This document shows, piece after piece, positions 45,728 to 54,709 of a DNA stretch of 64,000 bases. This DNA is from Immersiella caudata (lineage: Eukaryota > Ascomycota > Sordariomycetes > Sordariales > Lasiosphaeriaceae). The stretch lies in NCBI GenBank assembly GCA_030512335.1, contig JAULSU010000003.1:3968001-4032000 (forward strand), given 5' to 3'. The position numbers and the translations under genes are program-made. Position 1 is the stretch's first letter. Each line of letters opens with the position of its first letter. Under the pieces are notes generated by a model, which did not search any database, was not told where the DNA came from, and saw only the letters and a list, made by a program, of their open reading frames with translations.

Positions 45728-46704
45728 TGACTTGGGGCGATCGTTCCGATCGCCCCTTGTGGTTCTTTTGGGTGTTTTTTTGTGCATATCGCTGTAACCA
45801 TTTTGTAATTAGCGAAGTTTTGGCGCGCGCCGTCAAGGCCGCGCCACGCGGTTCTTCAAACTGTGTTTCTTCTCCAGGCAGGCGAACGAAAAAGAAGAGG
45901 GAGGACATCGGCGATTTCACCACAAGTTACACCCACAAATGTTATCCCTACTCAGTTAACCCTACTTAGTTATCCCTACTTGGTTATCCCTACTTGGTTA
46001 TCCCTACTTAGTTATCCCTACTTGGTTGTCCCTACTTGGTTGTGTGCCTCCCTCCAGGTCAGTGTGACGACCTGCGGGCCACCCTTGTGGCCGGAACGGG
46101 CCGACGTGTCCCCGCAGGCGCCACCGTATTAAACACAGTGTGGGGGAACCCCACACTGCCTGCTCTGGAAGCTCGGTGCGCTCTGTACAGAACATCTAGA
46201 GCCGACAGAGCACCTGCTCTGTCGCTCTGCCCTAAGGAGTACCGAGCAACAGAGCAGAGGTACAAGTTACATCTCCATTAGTTAGTATAGATAGCCATCA
46301 TCGTACCCACGATGGTGTGAGGAACCTTCTGTTCCTCACGCAAGTATTCGCTCGTCAATTGAACTACCTTCGATTGTGTCCTACTGCACCAACACTTGGA
46401 GTGTTGCTCTGTCTTATAGTGACATACGACCATCCTTGACCAGTGAACCCCCGTCTGTAAGGACTTGCCTCTGCACTACTCCTCTCTGCCCACCCATCCT
46501 ATCTAACGACCCTGCCGACCGCCTGTCGACAGGCCAGAGGTCGTAACAGTCAGTCCTTGTTTTCACACGTTAGTTCCACGCGCACTCCTTCGATCGGAGA
46601 GGGAGCTACTTTACTGGCGGCCATACTGGCCGCCATCGGCGTTCTTGGGGGTGGTTCTATTCTTTTGTGCCCTGAGTCTTATGGTGCATCACCGCACCTG
46701 TTCA
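45728..46704 (+). mobile_element. Element E, copy 2, split by a solo LTR
   Basis: Same ends as copy 1 (TGACTTGGGGCG and GCACCTGTTCA) with ATAG on both sides (45724-45727, 46705-46708). The 14-bp repeat is expanded to about seven units (45,940-46,040), while a stretch of about 60 bp before it, present in the other copies, is missing. A solo LTR interrupts it at 46063-46548. Confidence 0.85.
46063..46548 (+). mobile_element. Solo LTR of the gag-only retroelement family
   Basis: 486 bp from TGTGACGACC to GGTCGTAACA (TG..CA), flanked by the 5-bp duplication GTCAG (46058-46062, 46549-46553), inserted in element E copy 2. It aligns in reverse with the LTRs at 43528 and 47059. It keeps C/G at many sites where those have T/A, and carries a segment (about 46,150-46,255) that differs from them. 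Confidence 0.88.
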
Positions 46705-47058
46705 ATAGTCTTCGTCTTTTTATTCTTAAAACGGATAAGGTTATACGTGATGTAGTTATAAAGTAGGACGAGCCACGAGTTAAGTGCTAATAAGTTACCC
46801 TTAAACCTAGGTGGGGTTAGTAGTTTAATAAGCTTTTGCTGGCACTCCTTTACCCTAGTATCTTTTTCTTCGATGGTGTCGACTTAGTTCTTAACAGCTG
46901 CTTATTCTAGATAGAGATCGGTAAAGGCTTTAATAAGTTCTTTAATAGTTAAAGGGGTAAAGGGTGTATTTTTAGGTTTGTAAGACGAGGATCTGACGGC
47001 GGATATAATATCTGTAAGCTTTATAGTACTAGTCTTTAAAAGGTAAATATAAGTATCG

Positions 47059-48083
47059 TGTTACGACCTCTTCTTTACTAACGGGTAGTTAGTAGGGTCG
47101 CTAAATAGGTTGGGTGGGTAGAGAGAAGTAATACAGAGGTAAGTCCTTATAGACGGGGGTTTACTGGTGAACAGGTGCGGTGATGCACCATAAGACTCAG
47201 GGCACAAAAGAATAGAACCACCCCCAAGAACGCCGATGGTGGCCAGTATGGCCGCCAGTAAGGTAGCTCCTTCTCCGATCAAAGGAGCACGTGTGGGACT
47301 GACGTGTAAAAACGAGGACTGACCTAGAAGGAGGTACGTAACCAAGTAAGGATAACCAAGTAGGAATAACCAAGTAAGAATAACCAAGTAGGGATAACCA
47401 AGTAGGAACAACTAAAAAAAGGGACTGGGGATTACTACTTCTTCCTCTGATCAAAGGGAGGAGAGGTCACTTAAGCCATTCGCGGGTATAACTCGTGGTG
47501 AAATCACCGATATCATCTTTTTTTCTCCTTTTTATTCGCCTGCCTGGAGAAGAAACGCGGTTTAAAGAACCGCGCGGCGCGGCCTTAACAGCGCGCGCCA
47601 AAACTTCGCTAATTACAAAATGGTTACAGTGATATGCACACAAAAAAACACCCAAAAAAAAACCACAAGGGGTGATCGGAACGATCGCCCCGAGTCACTG
47701 GTTAATAGTGGTTATATATCACTATAAGACAGAGTAACACTTTAAGTGTTAATATAATAAGATATAATTAAAGTTAGTTTAATTAACGAGTGAATACTTG
47801 TGTGAGGAACAGGAGGTTTTTTACACCATTGTGGGTACGATGATGGCTATCTATATTAACTAATAGAGATGTAACTTATACCTTAATCACTCTGATTATT
47901 AGGCTTGGATAGTGAGTAAGGTGATTAATAGTTTTTGGTGTTTATTGTGATTACTCTCTTCTCTTAGTGATCAGGGTGATCAGTCTGTGTGCGTGTTTTA
48001 GTTTGCACTGTTTGCACACTGTAGCGCCTGCGGGGACACATCGGTCTGTTCCAACCTATAAGGGTGGCCCACAGGTTGTCACA
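47059..48083 (-). repeat. 5' LTR of the gag-only retroelement, interrupted by element E copy 3
   Basis: About 491 bp of LTR sequence after removing the insertion at 47168-47697. The outer end (TGTGACAACC on the minus strand) is intact and followed by the CTTAG duplication. Confidence 0.85.
47168..47697 (-). mobile_element. Element E, copy 3 (530 bp)
   Basis: Reverse orientation, with the same terminal sequences as copy 1 and CTGG on both sides (47164-47167, 47698-47701). Inserted in the 5' LTR. It has about five units of the 14-bp repeat. Confidence 0.87.
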
Positions 48084-48343
48084 CTTAGATATTACCCTCT
48101 CTGGATCGTACGGTATAAAGCCCGCACCAGTAAAACCCCCTTAGATGTTTTTTTATATAATTAAAGTAAAAAAGGCCTTTTTAAACGTATAAAGAAATTC
48201 CAACTTACTAATATATGTGATATTTATCCGCATTAGCTGCTTAATTTTATAACCGTACGCTTTCTTTAACGGCCCAAAACAACTAACATCTAATGGCTGA
48301 AGTAGGTGTAAGGAGTACAGAGGTATACACAGTGTAATAATAT

Positions 48344-49016
48344 TGTTGCTTTGTAGCACTCTACAGGCCTGTATTACAGCGCCTGAGAGCCTGTGGGAGC
48401 CTGTAGTACAGTGCTCCGGTCAGGGGAAGAAATGCGAGTACAGTGCTCCGGAGGAGCGCTGTAAGGTACGACAGCAGAGCTTACTAAGGTGCTGAAGGAA
48501 GCAAACGAAGGCCTGTACTGCAGAGCCTAAAAGACAAGTTACAGCGGACTATGCGCTGTAAAACAGAAGGTTTCAGTGAACTCTGCACTGTAATGACAAC
48601 TGTGTTGCTTGTGAATTGCTTGCTTCAGCGAGTAGTACTCAACTGAAGGAAGTAGATTGCTTGCTTGTGAGGAAAGCTAATTACAAGAGAGGAGATGGCT
48701 AGTTATAGGCTGTGGGAGCTCTGGAATGGAAATTCCAGAGCTTTCTACTACTAATACAATAATAGAATAGTATGGTGGAGGCTCTCCACAGGCCTTGTAA
48801 TCACTGATGTGGCCTCAGAAGGTTGTGGAAGCCTGTGGGCTTCCAGAGCCTTCTGTGGCCCCCTGAAGGCCCTGAGGCCTTCTGGATTCCAGAAGGTTCG
48901 AAGCCACATTGTGGCTAGTGGGTGGCTGCAGGTGCAGGGTACCCAGCGCCTTCCTCACTGGTAGGCCCTGTAAATACAGGGCCTCTTTAGCGCTCTCAGA
49001 GGCTAGAATTTAACAA
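48344..49016 (-). mobile_element. Element F, copy B (673 bp)
   Basis: On the minus strand it starts TTGTTAAATTCTAGCC and ends GCAACA, flanked by AATAT on both sides (48339-48343, 49017-49021). Removing it with one duplication restores the pogo transposase frame (EAYCQVYNIITLCIP). Non-coding; together with copy A it makes an inverted pair about 3.5 kb apart. Confidence 0.87.
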
Positions 49017-49919
49017 AATATTATATACCTGGCAGTAAGCCTCGAATTCTTCGGAGTAGTGGTTATCGTGGCCGTCAAAGATCAAAAGCCAATATTTACC
49101 CTTTGTATAAAACGCTGTGTAAAAATCGAAGTGCTAAATCCAATCTATACCTTTCTCATTCGTAGTCCAGCCATTTTCGGTTGTTATAATACGCCAGGTT
49201 ATTAAAAGGTTACATTCTTCGTACTAACCGGCCAGGTGATATTGGCCAGCTAAGATGATAAATGGTGGGATGGCCTAACCTTAAGCATTTACCCCCTGGA
49301 TAATTGTAGCCCATTCTCGATTGCCAGGCTGGCTCTGTTGGCTTTACCACGGCCATCTGAGGTAGTAGCTACTATAAAAGGTGTGATAATTCCTATTATA
49401 AAGCCGGTCTTGTCGAAATTATACGTATCTTCATCAAGGATACCGTATTTAACCTTCATATTAAATCTTCACATTTAGCCCTCTGGTAATCGTATTTACG
49501 TGTAAAACGCGTCCGAAGCTCTGGCTGGCGTTTGACGAAATTGTAAGCCCAGCGTTTACCGACAGGGGTCGCGTTACGTTCACGTAACAGTTAGTTAGCC
49601 ATATCTTCCACGTAATAAAGCCGAGGGTGGAATGCGCGTGCATATAACTCGGTTATATACTAAACAATTGTTTGCTCCTTTAAATCCGTAGGCTTACGTA
49701 AGTTAGCTGGAATATCGTATCGTGAGGGTTTGCCGTCGCGTCGGTTTCGAAGGGTATCTTTATTAACATCGTAGATCTCTGCTGCGGCTCGGACTTTCAG
49801 TTTTGGATCCTTTTGAAGAGCTCCGATGGCCAGGTTTATTCTGGCTTCGTACGAAGCTGTTACCATTGTTGGTTGTTGAGGAATTTGGTGTTTTGTGGAA
49901 GAGAGGCGCGTCGCGTGTG

Positions 49920-49964
49920 AAGTGGCTATCTCGCTTATCTGGCTAACTCGCTTATCACGCACGT
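49920..49964 (-). repeat. Right terminal inverted repeat of the pogo-type transposon
   Basis: Reverse-complement partner of 42908-42952, followed by TA. Confidence 0.9.
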
Positions 49965-49966
49965 TA

Positions 49967-50818
49967 GCGGAGTGACTCTGAAGGTCGTCATATTGTTCCC
50001 ACCAGGGCTGGGTGACTGTAAATGTCTCAAATGAAATCGAAACAAGCGCCTGCAGCAGCTCATCCTCGATGCCACAAAGTGGCGCAGTCGAGGGGCAAGA
50101 TTAGCGACAGTTCCCAAGTAAATAGGGGATAGAAGCGTTTCTGGTTGAGTAGATTGCTACGCAAATGTCGTGACATGGGCACTAGGGGAAGCCGGGCATG
50201 CGCGAAAATGCTTCCAGGTTGCATAAGAGGAATGAACTTGACCCGTCATGGTGAAGGGAATTCCGCATATCCTGGTGCGAGGTGACACTGGAAATTTGGA
50301 AGAGGCATCGCTCGGTCAATGCTGATCAGGCCTCTTTGAATGTTGAAAAGGCGGTTTAAAATGCAAAAAACGCCTTCGAAAATAAATACAAGGTATTTAA
50401 ACATATTAAAGAAAGTCGCTTATGATGTAACTGATGCTGACTTGTGATGGCTAGAGATTGTTGTTGTTCTGGGCAATCTGTTCTCGCATGGCGTAGATGG
50501 CCATTCGTGCCAACCCTAACCCTACTTACCTCGCACGGCAGGCACGAGGCCACAGAAGTAGAACGAGACTTCCCCAGAAAGCGGATGGCGCAGACGAGTT
50601 CAAAACTCAGACACTGGAATAGTTTGTTTGTTCACCCCCAACTACGAAGCTGGGTTGAGCACCATGCTTCCCCATTGTCAACCTTGAGAGATTCATCCTT
50701 CTAATCTATTTCACTACCGTTTCTTCCCGCTGACCAACCCGGAAACGCGCTTGAGGGCGCCTTTTGCGTCCGATTGTGAATGGCGAGCTCTCGATCTGAG
50801 GTGCTGGGAACTAGTCCG
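49967..50818. other. Flank of the transposon, no intact gene
   Basis: Minus-strand sequence next to the transposon has an open stretch (APLCGIEDELLQALVSISFE and on to the TA) that could be a broken exon; I do not recognise the protein. The rest to 50,818 is non-coding, with two telomere-like CCCTAA units at 50,512-50,523 that are too few to matter. Confidence 0.35.
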
Positions 50819-51939
50819 TCACAATGGCAGCCCGGAAAAGTTCCTGTCCTCTCCCTTCCAGCCAATTGTTGGCCAACCATGGGGAAGGGTTGCCACCTTT
50901 GGCAAAATGTATCTGTCTTCACACTTGTTCGCATCGCATCTCAAGTTGCATAGCCCATACACCTTGCAGTAGCAATCGCCAGAATTTGGGCAAAAGACCT
51001 CACTCTTGCCAAAAATTACTGGAACCCGGTCAGCTCGGAACAAACCACCTCGGAGGAAGACTTGAGAAGCAAGAAGCTTACTATGCCACATGTATTCCAG
51101 CACCCTACCGCTCAGATCGTCAGTAAGCTCGGTCCCCAGCAACCATTCTCGCCACCGAAGATAGTCCCCTCGCGGCCGTAGCCGAATCGTCTCGAGCGAC
51201 ACCGCAAACTGAGAGCAACAGGCTACGCCAACCATACTGGGCAGCTGGGCGCCTGGCATCAACTCCTGGAACGCCTGTTTGTACACACGATTTGCCGTCA
51301 GGGCCGGCCTCCGAAGAGGATCACGGATGGCGTCTGCGTATGAACCGTCAAGCGCATCGAGCTCGGGACGTATCTCTCCCGGGCATCCCAACACCCAAAC
51401 GCAGCGAAGATTGACGTAGCCTGAAGAACGCACATAGTCGAGCTGAAGGTTGCGGAAAGTCGCCAGAGCATCGTAGTCGGGATCATCGTTGTGCCATGCG
51501 AACCGAGCAGCGTGGACAAAAACGGTGATCGGGGCAAGAGAGTCATAGCGGTTGATGATATGGCTGCAGCATGACCCCAACACGGTCAGTCCCAGTTCAG
51601 CTTTTGCGGTGGGGTTTGAGTTCCAGCTTACGTCAAGTACACCATGGCTTCTCGACCCTTGTTCTGGGGAACCGTAAGCCTTGCGGAGAGGTCGTCCACG
51701 AAATAAACGCTGTGCGACCAGTCGGGAAGGTGTTGTTCAACCCATGATGTGTTCTCGTGCTGTGTACTGGCAACAACCACTTCGACAGCGCTCTGCGCGT
51801 CGGCTGGTGGCTGGGCAGGCCTCTCGGGGCTTCTTGGTCTGCTCTCTTTGAACCGCACAATTAGAAGCAACCAGGCGCAAACCCCCAAAGCAACGACCGG
51901 AAGCCCGGCCATCCGGAAACCACGACGCATCACGGACAT
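50819..51939 (-). CDS. DUF3431 family single-pass membrane protein
   Basis: Exons 51939-51632 and 51563-50819 give 350 residues. A short N-terminal membrane anchor (GLPVVALGVCAWLLLIV) follows MSVMRRGFRMA. The DUF3431 domain runs from VEVVVASTQHENTSWVEQHL through VPQNKGREAMVYL/THIINRYDSL (splice site), FVHAARFAWHNDDPDYDAL, YVNLRCVWVLGCPGEIRPEL, VGVACCSQFAVSLETI and CPNSGDCYCKVYGLC. The frame is open 120 codons further upstream; the anchor makes 51939 the better start. The last 40 residues after the usual domain end may be an addition or an unrecognised splice. Family function is unknown; a type II Golgi topology is plausible. Confidence 0.82.
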
Positions 51940-52501
51940 TTCGGGTGCACCATTCTGTTGCAAAGAGTTTGATGGAAGCTGATTGCCCGTCCCGAAGGGA
52001 TTTTGGCCACTTTTAGTCTGGGACAGGAGATGCTCCGCCACCAAGCGCGCTTGTTGGCACGCTTCCCCTTGTTGGCCCGGCCGCATGTCCTGCACGCCCG
52101 AATAACTGATACAGTCGGGCCATGATCGGGGCCAACGCAGGGCCATCAAAAGTTTGTGCGCGCCTATTGGTGTCCAGAAGCGCTGTTCAGGCGCTGAACC
52201 GGTCTGTCGGGTCGGAACCGGAATTGCAATTCGCGCGACTCTCGTAACCGAACTTTCAGCGGTTTGAGCCGCCCTGTCATTCGCTCGCAGCTGCAGCATG
52301 GCCCTGCTAGCGGCGATTTTTGACTTTGAAAGGCCGGGTGCCGCAACCGGGGACTGCTTCCAAGATGGTCTCGCTCTGCCGGGCAGAGGACGCTATGCAA
52401 AAAGAAAAGGGATGTTTCGCCCACATCATGGTGATGCCGCCAACATCTTTTCACCGCGATCAACTTTGTCGTCAAGTTGACTTCACCAGCGATCAACAGC
52501 C
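51940..52501. promoter_or_regulatory. Divergent promoter region
   Basis: 562 bp between the start codons of the DUF3431 gene and the Cys-rich membrane protein gene. Confidence 0.4.
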
Positions 52502-53467
52502 ATGGCTCCCGACCCATACCTGCGACAGCAGAGTGACGTCTCGCTGCTGTTCGGGAGAGACTCGTGTTCAGACGCCTTTGGACAAATCGCCAGCAATTCA
52601 ATCTGTGCACCGAGCAGGACACTTTGCTGTGTGCGACGGGGGCAAGTTTATCCCTCATGCCAGCAATACCTTGGCAAGGGATGGTGTTGCACTGGCGAGT
52701 AAGTTCACCGCGCTCGAACTGTTCGGGGGCGCCATTTCGTATGCAACGCTCCCTGTTCTTACACTTCTTTCAGAAACCCAACGGATAATTGCTACGTTGA
52801 TCAGGAGTCTGTCTGCAACGAAGCGAACCCAGTATTTTGCACAAATCTTGCTCCAGGGACAACCGAAGCTTGCTGTCCGCGCCTGACAAGCTGTCAGCCA
52901 AGCATCAACGCAACGAAGAGCTCGGTGCGGTGCAATATCCAGTACGCTGATCTCAAACGGGCCGCTGCATCGTCATCCTCGTCTTCACTGGTCACAAGCG
53001 CAACGAGCACGACTTCAACCTCACCGACCTCTCAGCTCTCACCCACTTCGCTGACAACGTCGCCCACAAGTTCCACGACTTCGAAACTTCCCGTTGATCC
53101 CTTGACACCTTCCCCTGAAACAGTGGCGTTGCCCCCAAGCACGGCGTCCTCTTCAGGGCTCGTAGCCGGAGCCGCAATAGGAGGCACTGTTGCCGTTATG
53201 ACAATTGGCTTACTTATTTTCATCCTTTTCCGACGTCAGATGAGGAGGCGGCAGATCACTCCCCAGCCCGGGCCCGTTGGGCAGCCGCTCACGGCCCCAC
53301 AAACATGGACAGAACATGGATCGTATTCCAGCCACGCCAAAACAACGAACGGCTTGTCTCTTTTTAATGTCGCAAAGGACCAGAGCCAAGGCTACACTCC
53401 AGCGGAGATAATGACGCGGAACTCCGGCCACAGAGTGGCCGAGTTGGATGGATGGAGCGGAAAGTGA
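52502..53467 (+). CDS. Cys-rich, Ser/Thr-rich single-pass membrane protein
   Basis: Exons 52502-52698 and 52774-53467 give 296 residues. The ectodomain (residues 20-110) is Cys-rich (SRTLCCVRRGQVYPSCQQYL, then ENPTDNCYVDQESVCNEANP, EACCPRLTSCQPS). A Ser/Thr stalk of about 70 residues leads to one membrane helix (GLVAGAAIGGTVAVMTIGLL) and the basic cytosolic anchor RRQMRRR with a tail of about 80 residues. This is the layout of fungal wall sensors of the Mid2/WSC kind, but the Cys pattern is not one I recognise. The predicted start MAPDPYLRQQ gives no signal peptide, so an upstream exon may be missing. Confidence 0.65.
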
Positions 53468-54709
53468 GTAGACGAATATATTGAGGTGGGGTTACGATGA
53501 CGGTAGAGAGATGTAGAGAGAGACCTTTTCGCTGCGGAGTCCATGAGAGGCGTTGCTTTTGGCTTGTGTACTACTAGTCGGCTTATATCTTCTTTTCTTG
53601 ATGTCTAACAGCAAGTATCGCCTTGTACTCCGAGGGCTGCACCCGTGTGCCTTTCCAGGTAGGCAATGTGTGTTGGAAAAGAGTTTCGATGACTTCTGTA
53701 AAATCTCCGTTCCTTGTTGTTATAGGTGGTGCTTGCGGCCAAAATAGCTTTATGGCTAGGAATTACAAAGAACAGCGAGAGGAGAACAGGTCGAGTTTCG
53801 CGGCATTGTGACCGCGGATCAAATTCTCCCAATAACTCCGAACTCGGGCTGTTTTCTCTGGATCGGATCGGAGTAATCACTTTGGGCTGAGCAGAAAACA
53901 CCTGCCGAAATGGGTTTTGGATTGCAGGGTCGATGCAGCGACCTTGCAGCAGCTGAAAATCGTCTGATTTGTCGGCATCTTTCGGTATTGGTGGGACGCA
54001 AAGTCGCTCGCCAGGGGGGGTTGCACCACACCCCCTTTACTCCAACCTAATAATAAACTGGCCCCAAAGTGATTGGGGATTCGGTTGTAGGACACAGCAG
54101 GTATCGACGAGGTCGCCCTGTTGTCTTGGGCTGCGCAGGAGGAGGATGTAGGGTCGAGCGACGTGGATGCTGTGTCATGGAAAGCGGAGTCTTGGCTGGT
54201 GAGGCCCCGCCCCTCCACAAAGTTTGGAGGCTCTGTTCTCCAGCTGTTCACATGGCCAACGGAGCCTTCGCCCCAGGCCAAGAACACCACGACTACACGT
54301 GTAACTACAGCGCTCGATGGTTCCTCACATTCGCGCGCCTCACCAGAATCGCCCAAACTATCAGAGGAACCCTCACGCTTATCCGATGTGCTTTGCGAAC
54401 CTGGAAGCCGTTGTTCGATGGCCAACCCAAAATGAGGTGATCGGCAAATACTCCTGTCCTGCGTCGCCAAGACACTGTGGCGCTTCTCCCAAACTAGGAT
54501 AGCGCTTCATGTCTGGGGAACGCGTCGGCGAGAAAAAGTGCCGTCTTACGCGGGTCTGAAGGACAAAGACTGGTGTGAGTCGATGCGCCATCCTGCAAGC
54601 CATGCCGTTATAACGGCCATCTCGCGCCTGGTGGCGCCGCTAGGAGCGCTCCGCCTGTCGTGGTCGTTGACAGATACGGATACCCACATTCGTTTCCACA
54701 AGGGACAAG
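53468..54709. other. 1.2-kb gene-free interval
   Basis: Small overlapping frames at 54,070-54,440 on both strands have no domain. No repeats were recognised. Confidence 0.4.

Larger units (their letters stand above)
44877..47058 (-). pseudogene. Retroelement Gag coding remnant, in three pieces
   Basis: Read on the minus strand, skipping two inserted elements. Piece 1 (47058-46709) reads TIKLTDIISAVRSSSYKPKN, then LIKAFTDLYLE, PPRFKGNLLALNSWLVLLYN. Piece 2 (45727-45655) reads FTNALLNGVTAKWFEPYAKR. Piece 3 (45120-44877) reads FIRFDNFITVITAEFGELNA and RSEQRLLRLKQHTSITDYVI. The WFEP segment followed by an FGELN..LLRLKQ segment is the retrotransposon Gag fold. Two TAA codons in piece 1 sit at likely Gln codons. 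No protease, reverse transcriptase or integrase follows. Confidence 0.78.
43528..48083 (-). mobile_element. Gag-only LTR retroelement (Ty3/gypsy-like, non-autonomous), with nested insertions
   Basis: Two LTRs in the same orientation (43528-44017 and 47059-48083) bound the element, and CTTAG flanks both outer ends (43523-43527, 48084-48088), a 5-bp target duplication. A purine tract (AAAGAGGGGGAA on the minus strand, about 44,020-44,031) abuts the 3' LTR, fixing the orientation as minus. Removing the nested elements leaves about 830 bp of internal sequence that encodes only Gag, too short for pol. The insertion lies inside the pogo transposase frame. Confidence 0.85.
42997..49866 (-). pseudogene. 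pogo/Fot1-family DDE transposase, interrupted and mutated
   Basis: Starts near 49866 (MVTASYEARINLAIGAL) with a psq-type helix-turn-helix (KVRAAAEIYDVNKDTLRNRR), then a CENP-B-like region (VGKRWAYNFVKRQPELRTRF). DDE pieces follow: DEDTYNFDKTGF, ATTSDGRGKANRAS and LLIFDGHDNHYSEEFEAYC. The frame runs through the 48344-49016 insertion into NIITLCIPLYSLHLLQPLDV, and through the 43528-48083 insertion at PYDPERVISK/LDIRIRTLTP. It ends with a CCHC-like knuckle CCGVCGKPGHNARTCQ near 43,054-43,101 and TAG at 42997-42999. Several stops are TAA or TAG at expected Gln codons, the RIP pattern. The element is inactive. Confidence 0.88.
42908..49964 (-). mobile_element. pogo/Fot1-type DNA transposon, expanded to 7.1 kb by nested insertions
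   Basis: The element is bounded by 45-bp inverted repeats (three mismatches) beginning ACGTGCGTGATAAGCGAGTT at each end and is flanked by TA on both sides (42906-42907 and 49965-49966), the pogo/mariner target duplication. Removing the retroelement at 43528-48083 and the element at 48344-49016, each with one target duplication, leaves about 1.8 kb with one transposase frame on the minus strand. Inside each terminal repeat the motif AAGCGAG(T/A)TAGCCA occurs twice in tandem. Confidence 0.88.

Noticed and set aside
45417..46766. Repeated small plus-strand frames with similar protein sequence (SYGASPHLF and others)
   Set aside because: They fall in copies of the non-coding element E and differ in frame and length between copies, so they are repeat shadows.
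50512..50523. CCCTAACCCTA-like telomere units
   Set aside because: Fewer than two full units, too short for a telomere relic.
53877..54470. Overlapping frames of 100-200 codons on both strands
   Set aside because: No domain, no signal peptide and no splice partner; composition looks non-coding.
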